A stretch of DNA of 64,000 nt from the NCBI GenBank assembly GCA_028023455.1, contig JAQFVV010012420.1:6901194-6965193 (forward strand). The letters run 5' to 3'. Under the pieces are notes generated by a model that saw only the letters and a program-made list of their open reading frames with translations, had not been told where the DNA came from and ran no database searches. Position 1 is the first letter of the stretch. The number at the start of each line of letters is the position of its first letter. Source of the DNA: Epiperipatus broadwayi (taxonomy: Eukaryota > Onychophora > Udeonychophora > Euonychophora > Peripatidae). Positions 1-14,873 of the stretch are shown here, piece after piece. A program made the translations under genes and the position numbers.

Positions 1-98
1 CAGGCATTTCAAAGAAGATGGAGTTAAGTCATGGTGTGGATGGAGAGGGAAGCTTATCAAAATTAAAATAAAAAGTACAAAAAAAATTTAAAAAAAAA

Positions 99-1628
99 TT
101 GATGATAACCAGATCAAAAGCAAAAAAGATGATGAATACAGAAAGTATAGACAACCTTTCAGAGAAAGAAGCTAAACAAGAAGACAAAGTGGACGATCAA
201 AAGCAATCACAGAAAACAGAGGAGATGTCCATGTTAGCCCAGTTAATGGAAATGATAAAAGAAAATAACAAAGAACAGAAAGAACAGAGAGAAGAAGACA
301 ACAAGAAAAGGGATGAACAGAGAGAAAAAGACAACAAGAAAAGAGAGGAAGAGAAAAAAACATAGTGAACACAGAGAAAAAGACAACAAGAAAAGAGACG
401 AACAGAGAGAAGAAGACAACAAGAAAAGGGACAAACAGAGAGAAGAAGACAAAAGAGAATTGAAAGAACAAATCAGAGAAATAACTGAAAGCCAAAATGA
501 AAAGTTTGACCAGTTTATAAAAGAGATGACTAACAAAATATTAAAAATTAAGGAGGAAGTGATGGAGGAAGTAAAAGGCTCATTAATAGAGCAAGAAATT
601 AAAATGACCCAAATATATGAGGCCATGGATACGAAAATAATAAGAATGCAAGAATCCATGCAGGAGAAGGTGGATATATTGACCACCCAGATGAAAGAGA
701 TAGAAATAAAAAATAGTAATACATTGCCTAAACAAGGAAAGGCAGAAACAGTCCCAAAAGAAAGTCAAATGAAAGAGAATTACCAAGTTATTCATGAAGT
801 CTCTATAACCAACCAAATGTCTGGAATTGTAAACCAGTTTTTAAAAATCAGAACTTTTTCAGGGAGTTGTAATGAAGCACCTATAGAATATGTAAAAAGT
901 TTGGAGAGATACTTTAGTATTAATGTATTGTAAGAAGAGGTAAAACTGGCAATAGCATGTAGTCATCGCCAAGGTGCAGCACAAGCATGGTGGGATTCAC
1001 TGTTTACCCAACCTACAAATTATGATGAGTTTAAAGGAGCACTAATGAACTGTTACTGGAGTGATGATTATCAGGAGGGATTAAATATAAGGTGTCCCAG
1101 GAGAAATGTCCACCTGGAGAGCTTTATACACCCTTCTTTAGAAGACAGGTGGCCAGGTTAAGAGCCTTGACATCTGACCCTCTATCTAAACTCCAGATTA
1201 TTAGATCGATATGGCACAGCTTCCCAAGTTACATAGAAAGAATGCTGATTGGGACTGATCGTCAATCTATTGAGCAGGTTGCTGAACTATTAACAGCCTA
1301 CGATAGCTGTGGTGCATCAGCAGCCAAGGAAGGAGGGGCAAAGCAACCACAAAACAAACCTTCTTATGGAAGAGATGATGGACCTAGATAGGACCCATCA
1401 GATACAAAAGGAAAACACCTCGGCAATATAGCAACTATGACCCACCACCATGGTATCAGCATCAAAGAAATCAGACACCACCATGGAAAAGGCAAAGAAG
1501 ATTTCAACAGGCAATGCGCAGAGCCCTTACCAAACCCAGGTTATAAGAAGATCATAACCTGCAAGAAAGTGTGGCTAGAAATGCAAGCCATCATGATGAC
1601 GTATGGCCTGAAAAACGCCCCAAAATAG
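99..1628 (+). pseudogene. Broken gag-like gene of an LTR retrotransposon
   Basis: The reading starts at an ATG at 99 and is carried by several frames: 99-365, 313-933, about 934-1130, 1092-1391 and about 1400-1560. The N-terminal third is a Lys/Glu/Arg-rich coiled coil. After it comes a capsid-like stretch with FSG..EAPIEYVKSLERYF (about 855-915), then QGAAQAWWDS (about 972-1002), then a helical region ending near AELLTAYDSC. The C-terminal part is rich in Pro, Gln, Arg and Trp, and I see no CCHC zinc knuckle. The same FxG..xPxEYLxSLExxF block appears in the gag of the LTR element at 52.7 kb, so the two are related. Frames break near 350, at a stop at 931, and near 1090. No protease or polymerase follows, so this is an old gag fragment. 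The left part of the element lies outside the window. Confidence 0.7.
282..457 (+). repeat. 33-bp coding minisatellite inside gag
   Basis: Copies of a 33-bp unit start at 282, 315, 367, 400 and 433. Each encodes an 11-residue charged repeat of the type REEDNKKRDEQ. The spacing is 33 bp except between 315 and 367, where 19 extra bases (about 348-366) shift the frame and bring in a TAG stop. The repeat therefore kept its frame elsewhere, and one insertion broke the gene. Confidence 0.85.
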
Positions 1629-1739
1629 AACAAAACAGAAGTGTATCACCTCAAAACAAAGAAAGATGTGATAGGAGAACTGATCATGATTCTCAGTCTC
1701 TAAACCAAGCTGTAGTTACAATACAGAACAATAAAATAA

Positions 1740-4620
1740 AGAATAGCTGATTGAAAAAGTTTGTGAGTGTGATGTAGTTATGCATGAACTTGTGTTTTTC
1801 ATGTTGAGGTGGGTGGATGATTGAGCAGAGCAGCTTGGATGCATTGTGTTTATGAAGCTCCGAAGTATATGCTCGGCACTATCCAGACCTGGATGTTGTG
1901 CTCTGAGTAGTTCAGCAATGTGGATATATGGGCCTCATGTATAGGCCTTGATCTCATGAATAGACCAAATGATAGCCCCTAAGACTCACAGAAGTTGAGC
2001 AGGGTTGGCGGAGTGACAAATTGTGTTTTTTCCTCTGGCTCCTACTCTTAGTTGGATGATCCTTCTAGGTACAAGAGAGGTAGTGCTTAAAAATTAGATA
2101 TTTTCTCATGACGTCATGGGGCCGTGCATACTAGTAGTTTGTGCTTGGCCATCTACTTATCCTGGCATTGGAGGCTGCATTTCATGTATTCACTTTTCCA
2201 GCTCATCTTACCTATTTCATCGGCAAATCTAAAACCAGAAGAGATGCAGTAATGAGAGATGAAGTGTATATTATATGGAATAAATTCGTACTTCCAGGTG
2301 ATTTCATCCAAAAATTTGGTGGGGGGTAATGAAACAGATATACTGTTCCCCATGTATATATATTCAAAAGATCCCCCCCCACATTTAAAAATACTGGCAT
2401 GATTTGTTGTTAGAAAAGAAAAGACTTAATAATGATTGAGGAAAACTAAAAATTTAAAGATACAAAGGAATCATGAAAATTGACAGCAATGAAAAAAGAA
2501 AGTTAATTTGGTCAAATTAAAAATAAAAAAAGACACAACAAATATGTTAAGTCTGCAATTAAAAGAAAGTATAAATCTTTCTTTATTAAAATTCATCAAT
2601 CAAAAAAAAAAAGGAAATCAATAAAGTAAAAAAGAAAAAAATATATTTAAACATTAAAAAAAGATAAGTTTATTTTGTATTGCAGAAAAATAATTTGTAA
2701 GGCAAAATAACTTAGGTGTTAAGCCAATGCCTTTAGGCAAAGAAATGTAAAATTAATTGGAATTCGAAAACACATAGCCAGATAATTAAAAACGGTCTTC
2801 TACTGCCAAAAAGAATAGCCAATGAGCTGGGGGAAAAGCTGTTTAATCAGTCCAAGAATGAGATATAAATAGTCAAGTTGGAAGTTCAGAGGCAGATTAG
2901 ATTGGATTTTTAAAGTGTATGTTTAAAGAAGACTTTTTTTGAGAAAAAGATAGTAAGAAAAGTGAAGAATTAAAAAGTTAAAATTCTTATTTAAGTGTTA
3001 CTCAACTCTGACTTTCATCACTGTGGAATATAACTTTTACAACCACTGTTAATAATGGAAAAGGAAAACATTATTAACGAAAACATAGCGATGGAGGGCT
3101 AACATGACAGCTGTACCTCTTCATTCTAAGCCATGATTTTTCTAGATTTGCCTGGAAAGACATCATAGAAAGGAAATAATACCTTTCAGCTGAAATGCGA
3201 TGACCTCTTTTTGAAGCGACAACTGGATAAACGAAGGTAATGATTTTATAAAAATATTCGATATATGTTTTTTAAAAGACAAGACAAAACGTATTTCTTA
3301 AACTAAAATTATATGTGTTTTTTAAAAGATAAACAAAATGTATTTCTTAAACTAAAATTATATATGTCATAAAAGACAAACCAAACATCTTTATTATAAA
3401 TATATAAAAAAAGAATTATTAATAAATGTAGCTGCATGAAAATACGTTTGTTACTGGAAAATTATGAATGAAACTAAAGTTATGAAAATCACTTATTCAT
3501 GATAAAGTATAAATGAATATACCTCTATATTTGACTAAATTATAAATGCTTCAACTGCATATTACTTCTATCTGGATAATATAATAAAGTTTATGTGTAT
3601 GAATATACCTCTATATTTGACTAAATTATAAATGCTTACCTGCATATTAAATAAAATTGCAAATGCTTAACTCTTACCTGAATGTTGATTTTGTGGGAGT
3701 AATTTAAACCACATTACTGGATTTAATAAATTTAATGAAATACTAATGGACTGCAAATAAAATAACTGAAGGTTAACTGGAACACTGAATTAGACACAAA
3801 ATGTAAATTATTAAAGAACTTGCATTCTCTAATTCCTATTGTACTATTATTGAATGTATACTAAGATACACCGTGGACTGCAAATAAAATATTTGTTAAA
3901 TTAAGTGGAACTCTGCATCAGATGCTATCAGTTGTCTTCATTACTCTCTCTGTTATCTCAATATGACACATTCCTCTCTGTGAATTAATTATGTAACTAA
4001 AGATGTAAGTTGTTAAAAGAACTATGAAAGGACTTTATTATACTCTCAACAAGTTACATTCTTTAAGTCATACTGAAGTATACCAAAGAAACCCAATGGA
4101 CCAGAAATGAATGAAACAATGAATCTTCACATGGATATGAAGGAACTTTATTAGAAGAACTTGCAAATTAATTTGTTAAATAAATTTATTGTTACTTAAA
4201 ATTAATCTTAGTTATCCAGTTGTTCAATTCTATTTTGTTTTTGTTGCATCACTCATCATTCATTGCATTTGTTCATGAGAATCTCATGCCTCCTGAGCTA
4301 CATCTGGCATAACTAGACCTAGGTAAGTCAGGTTGTAGTGAGATGGAACTCTAGTGGCGCCGTTTGGAAAACCAAACATATAAATGTCTAGATGTTTCCA
4401 GCCTCTATGGTGCTACATCCTCTGATGAGCAGGAAATATTGTTGTAGGGGGGGGATAACATCTGCATTGGGTAATGCCAATTGATAGTTCCTTCCTGCAA
4501 CATGCTCATCAGAAAATTGTTACAACTGAAGTAATAAAAGGGTTGTATGGTGGTCCAGTTACAATATATATATATAATTATTTTTGTCCAGAAACTAGAA
4601 GATATCATGAGTGATCATAA
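1740..4620. other. Non-coding DNA with short tandem duplications
   Basis: No gene is seen. A less AT-rich patch at about 1760-2100 may be a remnant of an unrecognised repeat. Direct duplications follow: a unit of about 50 bp three times at 3262-3400, and a 39-bp block at 3513-3551 repeated at 3599 (86-bp period). A weak palindrome pairs about 4421-4447 with about 4494-4515 around the sequence TCTGATGAGCA. A TGGCGCC motif at about 4356 resembles a retroelement primer-binding start, but no LTR or gag adjoins it. Confidence 0.5.
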
Positions 4621-7600
4621 TGTTATTTTTAATCACTAGGTAATTTTAATTGTTGGTATTATGAAGTGATATAGTAATTTTTTTTAATTGCTTGGAATTT
4701 AATATATTTTTTATGATTAATAAATTAATGGATGAAGGATGTAAGAATTCATAATACATATGAATTTTATTGAAGAATATAAACAATAAGAAAATGTAAA
4801 AATGCATATATTTTTATGATACAGTTGGTTATGACTGTGTTAATTATTCATAATTATATTTTTTGCAAAGTAAAGTGATAAGGTATATGAATATTGGTAA
4901 TATATTTTATCAAAGTCATTTGTATTGTGGCAAAGCTTAGATTTTTTGACACCATTTCTTTAAATGTATCCATAGTTTTAATGAATTTTATATGCTAGTT
5001 TATGGATTATTGGGTATTGTCATTCAGTTTATTTTTTGCAATGTTGATTGTTTAAATAAATATATGGAATTTATAGGGTAGTGAACAGGGAAATAAATAT
5101 GAACCCCTGGATGTATTTAGGATATGTTAAGATGATAGGAATCAACCTATATTTTTTTGAATTTTTGAATTGTGTACAAATCGAGTTAACAAAGTCCTGT
5201 ATTGTTTTTATATTTCCATGGACAGCGTCATCTACTTGTTTTATTGTCTGTAAGTGCCAAGAGAGCCATGACATATTTTTCATAGGTATTTGACTAAGTC
5301 ATACCTAATCCTTTGCACTGCTTTCCATGTGAATGAATTTATTTCATATACAACTGAGGTATTACTCTGATTATTATTTCCTTCATGTCCTACATTTTAT
5401 TGCTATCTAAATTTCATTTTGTTGTACATTGTAGAGCTTAGTACCTGAGAAAGCTGAATAATAAGTAAACTTGTACAGATGGATTGTTCAAACTAGATGG
5501 CAAGATAGATTTTCGAATATGTTTGGGTATAAATGATGTTGAATAAGGAATGCTAATTACAGATACAATAATGGAATAATTACTATTCCTAATATTTTAT
5601 ATTTTGACGATTTTATTTGATAAAATCAATAAATTTTGAAAATGCCTATTTTACAAAACAAAGGAATCATGATTGTTAAAAGTAATTTTGAATGTTTGTT
5701 TCATCTTATATTATTTTTCTTGAATATGCCAAAAACACATTTATTTAGAGTGGTGCCAAATACACCTTTTTTGTTGGCTACAATTATTAAAGTGAAATAT
5801 ACCCACAACAGAATTAGATTAAAGTATATAAATAAAATAGCTTATTTTATCTTTAGTTGAGTTAGAGAAATAATATTTCTCTTATTAAATTAATTAAGTA
5901 CACTTTTTACACACAGTCATTGAAATATGAACATTTTGAATTTTATGTTGATATTATTTTTATAATATGGAACTAGATATAAATTTCATGAAACCAGAGT
6001 AAAGGCTTACACATTTTATTTTTATGACATATAATATAATTTTTCATATATAATTTTGTATATTTTTATTTAACTTTACAATTATATTTGTTACTTGTTA
6101 GTTATAATTAATTGTAAATTTATTGTTTTGTAAATTTGTTAACTTAACTATAATAAATTTGTTAATATTTTTTATAAAGAATCTCCTTGTCAAGTGTTAT
6201 TTATTGATCTCTTCTTTTCCACAACATCTGATCCACTAAATTTAAATAAAACATATAACATATGTCACATAATAGATTATACAAATTTATTTAAAATATT
6301 ATTGTTATTCTAAATAAGATATTTGAATTCTTAATCCTTATAATATTATTTTCTAGTCATAGTTAATTATTTAAAATGATGCCATATAAATTGTGTATAT
6401 TTTTATATTGTCACTCTATTCAAATTACATTATATTTTATATGCCATATAAGAAAAAATGAATCATATAATATTTATTCTTGCTATTATATTTTATCTGA
6501 TTATTAAATATAGAATAAATTATTAATAATATTAAGTGTAGGAATATTTATTATTATTACTATTTTGGAGGGGGTAGTTAGGTATGATGTAAAAAAAATC
6601 TCTCATCATAGTTTGGCTACAGGATTTTTCAATTAATTTGCTGATTTTATTTTATAGAACCTGAGATTATATTTTGATAACAGTAATTATAATTTATTAA
6701 TATTATATTAAAATTAGTTAATGTATTTCAAAATTGTAGGAATACTATAGATTTGTGTTATTGTATAAATTTAGAAGGATAGTGTTACTATGCCATTGAG
6801 AGTAGTCTTTATGGAGATATTCTCAATGTTTACCAACCATGTCTCATGATTATTATTTGTTATTTATTTATTATTCAATCAAACCATATATTGATAATTA
6901 TTAAATTTGAGCTAGTCTAATCATAGAAAATTATATTAAGATATTATTAGTATATATTTCTTATTTTATTAAGTGAGACTGAGCCGGAGGATTATTCTTA
7001 AATATTATTTATTTCTTAAGTATCAGTTATCAAGGTACAATATATACATATATGTGGTGTGTGTGTGTAAGTTTGATTTGCCTATGAAGCCATTGGTAGT
7101 AAATTTTGTTTTACTTTTGGGCTATTATTAGTAATTTAAAAGTTATAATTTATATATATTGGAGTTGAAATGACCATATACATTTTGACTGGCTGTTATA
7201 TATATACACACACACAAATGAAATGGAAGTAACTATCATCCACTGAGTTATCTAATGTTAACAGTTATGAAAAGATAGAATGATACCAATATATCTTTTA
7301 GTTCTGTTGTTATATTAGCTTAGTTTTTTGTGTGCAAAATAAATAATTACTTTGAATATTTTACTTGTTGTTTTTTTGATATTGAAAATAATTATATTAT
7401 GGTATCTTATTTGTTTGTCAAGTTGTAGAAGACATCTTTAAAATTGAAGCAGTATTCTATAAATTTTTATAATAAAATTTTAAAAATGTGTATGCTAATG
7501 TATAAAAATAATTAAAATATAATGAGATGATCTATTTACATCTAGCCATGAAATAATTAAACAAATCTACACTCTATGTTTAGCAAACTAAAAAATATAT

Positions 7601-10600
7601 TAAATTAATTTAAAAATCTGGATGATGAACTAGATCATACTTCATTTCCAGCACTTTTAATGAATATTGGTTTATTTAAAGAAAGACTTTGGGCCACTCA
7701 TTATTTTAAAACATTTATTGGCATAGAAGGTGTGTAGAATGTAATTGTCTTCCATTTAAATTACAATACTATTTAGTGAATTTAGCCATTTGGTCTCTAC
7801 CTGAACTAAAAACTTTATACTCTGCATAATCATTAAACAATTTCTAGATAAATATACTGAGATTATGTAATAAGCATTAAACATCAGCAACGATTGTAAT
7901 AGAAGATTTTTAAATAAAATTAATGTAATATGTTTTTTTAAGATTAATCATAAAGCAATATTTTTAGTATAAAAGCCACAAATGTGACATCAACCCCTCC
8001 ACGAACATATTTATATAATTAACTAGTGCCCTTCATAAATATTTGTGATTAATCAATCCTTCCAGATTTGTTACACATTTTTTGAAAACTTATTGCAAAT
8101 CCTAATATAGATTTCATGTAAAAAAAAATGTCATATGATACATAAATAGAAAATTCTTACAATCGCTTTTGTATGGATATTTAAGTATCAAATCTCCACT
8201 TATCTGATGAATGCAAGTTCGCTATATGAAATATATCTACAATGAGAGTTTTCCCTAGAATATTTTTTGTAAGATTATTGCTCATGAATGGTAATAATAG
8301 TATGTAGTAGATATAAAAGATTTGCTTTTTTAGACTGACAATGTCTCTTTATGTATTAAGATTTATATACCAAAAATGTAGAACAGAAGCAAACAGGTAA
8401 ACGTCAAATCCTACCTAATATGTCACAGTGTCATAAGATATAGCTCATTTACATTGCTCAGTAGAAATGCTTCATTCAAGTATAGGCAATATCTTTATTT
8501 TAAATATATAAAGCTTCAAAAATAAAGTTGAATTAAAGTTTTTTCTTTAAGCAAAAAACGCGAATTAATTTTTTTTTCAGTCACTGTCTAAAATTTGATA
8601 AAAGGCTTGTATTTTTTAAACTATGATTTGAATGACAAAAAAAAGTTTTTTGAAGACAAAGCAATCATGAAATATGAAGCTCCACATCGTCTTCTTACAA
8701 AAAATAATATTGCATAGAATAATGTCAAGATTACATACATCTATATCAACTCAAAAAATAACTACTTTGAAATTTTTATTTGATGTTTTATTTTATTTTA
8801 TTTTTGATATAGTATGATCTCTTGTTTGTTTGTTTGTTTGTTTGTCATATTTAAAATTAAAGCATTGATCTATAATACTTTTAAATAGAGTTTAACAAAT
8901 TAGTATGTTAATTTATAAAAATAATTAATATACCTAAACATTTTTTTTTTGCAATATTTTAATATCATATTTATTTTAGGTTAGAAAACTATCATTTACG
9001 ACTTTTTTTAAGTATTAAACATAAGAACAATCTTAGAACATTATTATAGGTGTTCTAAAATCTGTATATCGTTATTAGTTAGTTATTTAGAAAAAAAAAA
9101 AACAAGTTAAAATGTGTCTAGAATCAGAAAAACAATCCCATAAAAATGTTATTATATATGTAAATTCTAATATTCTTTTTTATGTAGTTGAATTTTGATT
9201 CAAAATCTGAAATTTTAAAGCTTTACATAATTTTTTTTTCTTTTTATGGCCATTAGCTTGAAAACTAATAACAAATTCTTTTGTAGATGGTTCTATGCTT
9301 ATTGGATATTTTAGTTATGAAAAAAAAGAGAGTTTTGAAGTATAAGTTTGTTTAAAAATAGGTTGAAGTTATAAAATAATAAAAATATAAAAATTATGAG
9401 AGTATATTATAACACTAAAGGAAAGTTATATTTCGACCAAAGAACAGAATATTTAGATAGTAGGGGAAAAAAACAAAAATGAAATACAAATTTGAAATAT
9501 GGAGATGGGAGGAAGTGTATTAAACATTTATTTTTTGGAGTGTAAGATGAAGAAAGAACATAAATTGTATTGGAGATTAAGAGAAATATAAAGCTAAAGA
9601 AAAAGAGTTTTTTTTTTCTTAGAACTTTATAATAAAAATGTGAAATATGAGGATAGGATACCAAAAAATCGATCAGCATTTATTGAAATAGAATAGAAGA
9701 AAAAAAAAGATCATATGTGGAAAAATGAGTTGTAGTAAGAAACAAAAAATATTATGAGTTTATTGTGATATATAATGATTTCAGAAGAGAATGTTTCTCG
9801 TGTTTAACACGATTTCTGGACTAATGGTTATGCATAGAAATTTCTCATTTTGAAAAAAAAAAAAAAGAAATCATTATACCTCATATTATATCACATTGAA
9901 ATACATTTAAATAAAACTGTTATTTACGTATTAAATAAAATAAAAAGTAAATGCGACAAGCATATAAATAGTGTGAAACTGACAAAAAAGAAAGAGAAGG
10001 GACGAAAGAAAGAAGTCACTTAATATTAACGCAAATATGATACAAAAATGTATGCTAGGTGAAAGATGATACAGATTTTAAATAGATTACTGCAAATAAA
10101 AGATTATACAAGAGGCGAGTAAAGAGAATGCATTATTCACTCACTTCTCTAAACGATTGATTGGGAGTTTTCTTGTCCTTATTTTAAATTCGCGGCTAAA
10201 AATAGTTAAATGCTTCAATTAAATATTTTACTATTTTTTCTTTTAGTGATATAATTCATCGCTAAATAAAAATTGCATTTAATTTACCCAATGTAAGCAT
10301 GATTGCATATACAAATTAAATTTTAGATCAAATTTGATATACATTTTCATTTTAAATTTGATATATATTTAGCTATTTTTTATCGCATGTACTAGCAAGT
10401 TTTTTTTTTAATGCCCGCCTGACTTATTTTTTTAAAATTAAATTGCCTATGAAAATAACTGCATTAAAAAGATAAACTATTTTTACTTTAACTTTACAAA
10501 GCTTTAACTCAAAATAAATTATATTATTGATTGAGTAAATGCTGTGTAAGGTGTAAAATAATAATCGTTTTAGACTATTAAATCCGTAGTTTTCTCTTTC

Positions 10601-12580
10601 TTGAGATTTAAAAAGTGTTTTTTTTATTTTTTATTGTTGCAGTATTCGCCTTGCACCATCATCACCACCTCCATTATCTGAATTCATTTCAAAAGATATT
10701 AATCACAGTTTTTTAATGACCTTTAATTAAAATGTTTAAAGGAAGAAAAATTCCGATAAAATTAAACGCATTTTAAAACTTTACGTTAAAATCAAAGTCA
10801 TATTAATAATCAATCGTACGTTGAATATTTTTCCAACCTATTTTAAAATAATATATTATTAAAAACACACACTATTTATCTTTATATATATTTTTTCTAA
10901 TGCAAATATATATAATAATGCTATTGAAATGTAATATTAAGTAAAAACATCTTTATGATGCAAAGGTTAATGACTCTCATAAAATAAAATTTATTGTATG
11001 TGATTAGAAATAACACAAAAATGAAAGCTACAGCAATTATTATTTTGTGGAAATCGATAAAGATTTTATTAACTGCCACGTTATGTAAATTTTATTATAT
11101 ATGTGTGGAAAGTCTGTTCGTTTTTTTTTTCTATAATATTGGAAGCTATGCTGTGTTTATTACTCCTATGTTAAAAGAGAGATTATGTTTATTTAATAAA
11201 TAAATCAAGTAGGTAACAGTGAGGTTAACTTTAAATCAAAATCGTCATTTATTCTTTTCTATATTCTAAGTTCATGATCAGGTGATGTCATCAGAAATCT
11301 TGGTTTGGTTGACTTAAAGTAAATTAAATTCTTTATTAAGAATAAATTTAGAAATAGAGATACTAAAGTATAATCAACAATAATAATAGCTTACTATTGC
11401 TTGACATTATAATTTTAGAGTAACATTTGAAATTTAAGTAAGTTTATCAATCAATTTTTATAACTCCTTAATGAGTTTTTTTCTTCCCATTGCTGTCATA
11501 AAATAGTAAAAAAAATAGAAAAGAGAGAAATAAAATCATAATTTAAAGAATGAAGAAAAAGTTTATCAATAAAAATGTTATAAATAAACAGATATTAAAG
11601 CTTATAACTTGGTTTTGATAGAGCTATTGTTTGGAAAACATCCATTAAATACCGAGATATGTGTAAAAAAAACAACAAGTGGGAAATAAATTGGTCAGAA
11701 ATCAACAACTAGAATAGTCTATTCTATTCTATTCAAAGCTTTTACTCAATAAGCAATGTTGTAGTGATCCTCTGAAGAAAAGATAAACCACTGATTAAAA
11801 CAGTTTTTAGCCATAATAGTTTGGATCTCCATGCCTTTCTGACATTAAAAGTATTTTTCAATACTAAGATCTACTGTAGCAAGTATGATATTAGCTAGTG
11901 AAAGTTTATCTATCATTTGTGGCTAAAAACCAACTACCACATCATTCAAAATACCTGGACTGATGTAATTGTATCCAAAGACAGCCACCAGAAATCACTT
12001 GCTTTAATCATGCCTTGAGGAGAGAAATTAACTGTGCTATAACATCTATCAAGACCTACTATATACCCTATTTATTGTCACCAATGTTCAAGGAAGACAA
12101 TTACCTTTCTGGATAAACTAATTAAGACTTATTCATAAACAATAGTAAAAAACAATGTTATTTGCAAAAAAACCATGGTTTCAAACGTATAATTGATAAG
12201 ATCTTATTAATATAATTATTCTAAGCCCTTAAGTTTAAAATATCTCTAATAATTATATTTTTTATTAATTACTGTTTAGTATTATATTTATTATATTTAG
12301 CAATAGTTTTAAATACATAAGCAACAAATTTATATATCTAATGTTAAATTGCTAACGCATTAATCAATTTAGTTTGTTTTTTGCTTATTGAACACTCCAA
12401 ACATTGTGCTATTAATTATCACAACCTGAAAAATCATATAATCCACTGGGGGACATGCAGAGGTGGGGTAGTAATTTTGAAATAATGATGATTGGATATT
12501 AATAAGTTTTCCAAAAGTAGACTTTGTATTTAGAAAGTTTGGCACCTTTAAGGTTCTTTTTTTTTTAATTGAAAGTAAAA
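4621..12580. other. AT-rich non-coding DNA
   Basis: I see no supportable gene in this stretch. All open frames are short and low in complexity. It holds short microsatellites: (GT)n at about 7055, (TA)n(CA)n at about 7198 and (GTTT)n at 8822-8845. A patch at about 11780-12180 is less AT-rich and may be an old repeat, but I could not match it to any family or to a convincing reading frame. Confidence 0.6.
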
Positions 12581-12584
12581 TGAC

Positions 12585-12665
12585 AAATTAAAATTACTTT
12601 GGGGAACCATTGCACTTAGTGCTATCTTCAGTGCTAGATTATAAGTCATCATCATCACAGTTGTT
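12585..12665 (+). repeat. Possible SINE tail fragment
   Basis: The sequence ending GTGCTAGATTATAAGTCATC with a short (ATC)n tail at about 12635-12658 resembles the 3' part of the tRNA-like SINE at about 18040-18080. They share about 24 bases with a few mismatches. The head of the element is not recognisable here. Confidence 0.3.
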
Positions 12666-14263
12666 TGATTAATATTATTGTATATATATGAATTTAATAA
12701 TTTTTATTTGAATGTATATTAATCATAATATAAATATTTATTTTTGCCCACCTAATGTTTCATTATATTTATTTGGAGCAATCAAAAAAAATTCCATTAT
12801 AATAACCATGGTTATTTATTTATAGTGGGAAATATATTTACTATTAGTCAAACCTATTCATATGATCTAACAAATGATGATTAATGAATTTATTTCATTT
12901 AGATCATGGCAGTTCATGACAGTGAACTCTATGTATGTGTTTAAATAATAAATATTATATTAATACATTTAGATAAGATTATTTGTTGTATACACTTATC
13001 TGCCTTGCTATATGTGTCTTCACAAATATATTTGAAGTTAATTTTTGATGCTGTTATATGGCTGACTTTATAGCTATGCGCTAGAGCTTAAACTTATTTT
13101 TGTGTATGCATAATTGGGTTTCAGATATATAGTTAATGACAAGATGATAACACTTCCTTGAAATTTTGTTTATTAAATCCTGTAGTAACATATTTCAACT
13201 TCAGTATATTTTAGTCTGTTATACTATGGGCATATCATTAAAATTGATGGTAATTTAGATGACCATTAAGATCCTGTTAGAATTATTATCAAACATTAGG
13301 GAATTTGGGATAAAAGTTTGTTTCCATTGGTATTGTACTTCAAACTCAAACATTCAACACATAAAATACAGTCATAATAACATGTACAATATGCTCATTT
13401 CATTCATCTATTCATTTGCATCCAATATATAATAAATATTAGACAATGGATATATAATTTAATATTGTGGATCATATTATTAGGAAAAATTAGTCATTAA
13501 GGATCATATGAATGAAGACTTAATTCACTCTAATACTTAAAGAAATATCAATCATTAATTAACATGATATTGTGTTATTGTAGATGAATAAATTTATTAT
13601 AGTCTTTGTCTAATTAATATTATCTACTGTTTGTCTTCTTATCAGTGTTTCATTTCATCATAGATTAGAGAACATCATGAGCTCCTGACATATGCCAAAC
13701 ATATTTTGGTTGTATAAGGCTTATAGATGAAAGGAAGAAAGAGTAGAAAGAGATATTAAAGATAACTATTTAATTGTTATTTAATGCAATAATGCTGAAG
13801 GAGAATAATTCATCTTCCAGGTGGTATGCCCAACTGAATTAACAATTGATTGCCTTTATTAACCTAATATTTCAAATTTGTAGTCTCTCTGTCTCTCTTT
13901 GAGCGAACATGATCACTATCTAGTGATTATAGTGAGAACTAGTTTATTTAAAAATAATCTTTGAAATGCTCTAAAATAATCTTTTTTTAATAAACTGAAC
14001 TGTTGTTCTATTTTTTTTAAAAAGGTAGATATCATATTATTACATTCCCTCAATAATTTCTTTATGAAAATTTTAAAAATGTTCAAAATAATTGTAATAA
14101 TAGAGCCAAAACAAAATTATTTATTATATATTGTAAACTTATTTCTCAGGTTTTTTAAAAGAATATAAAATATGTCTTTAAACTAAAATTAGATAACTAA
14201 GTCTTCATAGCCAACATCTATCTGAAAAAGATTTTTACAAACATTCTTTTGATATTTATTTAC
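12666..14263. other. AT-rich non-coding DNA
   Basis: No gene, RNA or clear repeat is seen beyond short A/T runs and a small (TCTG)n-like stretch at about 13883. Confidence 0.55.
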
Positions 14264-14276
14264 ATAATTTGCATTT

Positions 14277-14560
14277 AAATACATGTATATTATATATATT
14301 TTTAAGCTACATGTAATTAGAAAGGGTTTGAACCTAGACTTTCAAGCTATGACCATATACATGTAAAAAGGTAAATGATCTCAATTATGTATGTGTTAGA
14401 GATGATGATCTGAACCAACTGACGAGTGCTGATTCAGCCCAAAATACATCAATTGGAGATCATTTACTTTTTTCGCATGTGTGTGATCTTGTGAATCGGT
14501 TGTATAAGATAGAGTGATTTACTAAAAGTAACTAGAAAGTCTAAGTTCAAATTGCCTTGA
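14277..14560. mobile_element. Foldback element with tRNA-like arms (copy 1)
   Basis: A 284-bp insert is flanked by the 13-bp direct repeat ATAATTTGCATTT (14264-14276 and 14561-14573), a clear target-site duplication. The arms are inverted: the left carries GGGTTTGAACCTAGACTTTC and the right carries AGAAAGTCTAAGTTCAAA. The inner parts pair around GGTAAATGATCTC / GAGATCATTTAC. The arm ends resemble the B box of tRNA genes (GTTCGAAYC). The internal sequence, in reverse orientation, matches the foldback at 20.6-21.0 kb, for example around CGTCAGTTGGTTCAGATCAT. It is likely a non-autonomous, tRNA-related (SINE-like) repeat inserted as an inverted pair. Confidence 0.6.
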
Positions 14561-14873
14561 ATAATTTGCATTTGTTTTTAATTTTTAAAAAATAAATATG
14601 CATTAGCAATAAATATTTATTAGTACAAGTGTTCTATCACCTTCTTAAAAACAAACATTAGTTCATATATAAAAATAAGTTCTTATCCTGAATAAATAAG
14701 CAAAATAAAATTTAGGATTGTGGATGTAAAATGTGACACACAAAGAAGTTTATTATATTACACACAAATAATTATGATTATATTTAATTCATTACATTAA
14801 AAATATATTCTAATATGTTATAAAAAACAAAACAAACAGCTTAGAATTTATGGGATATATATATATAATAAAA

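Noticed and set aside
4350-4370. TGGCGCC as a retroelement primer-binding site
   Set aside because: No LTR end precedes it and no gag follows; the bases after it do not extend a known tRNA match.
4405-4520. CTGATGAGCAGGAAAT, which looks like the start of a hammerhead
   Set aside because: There is no room for stem II between CUGAUGA and GAAA, and no matching stem I; only a weak palindrome remains.
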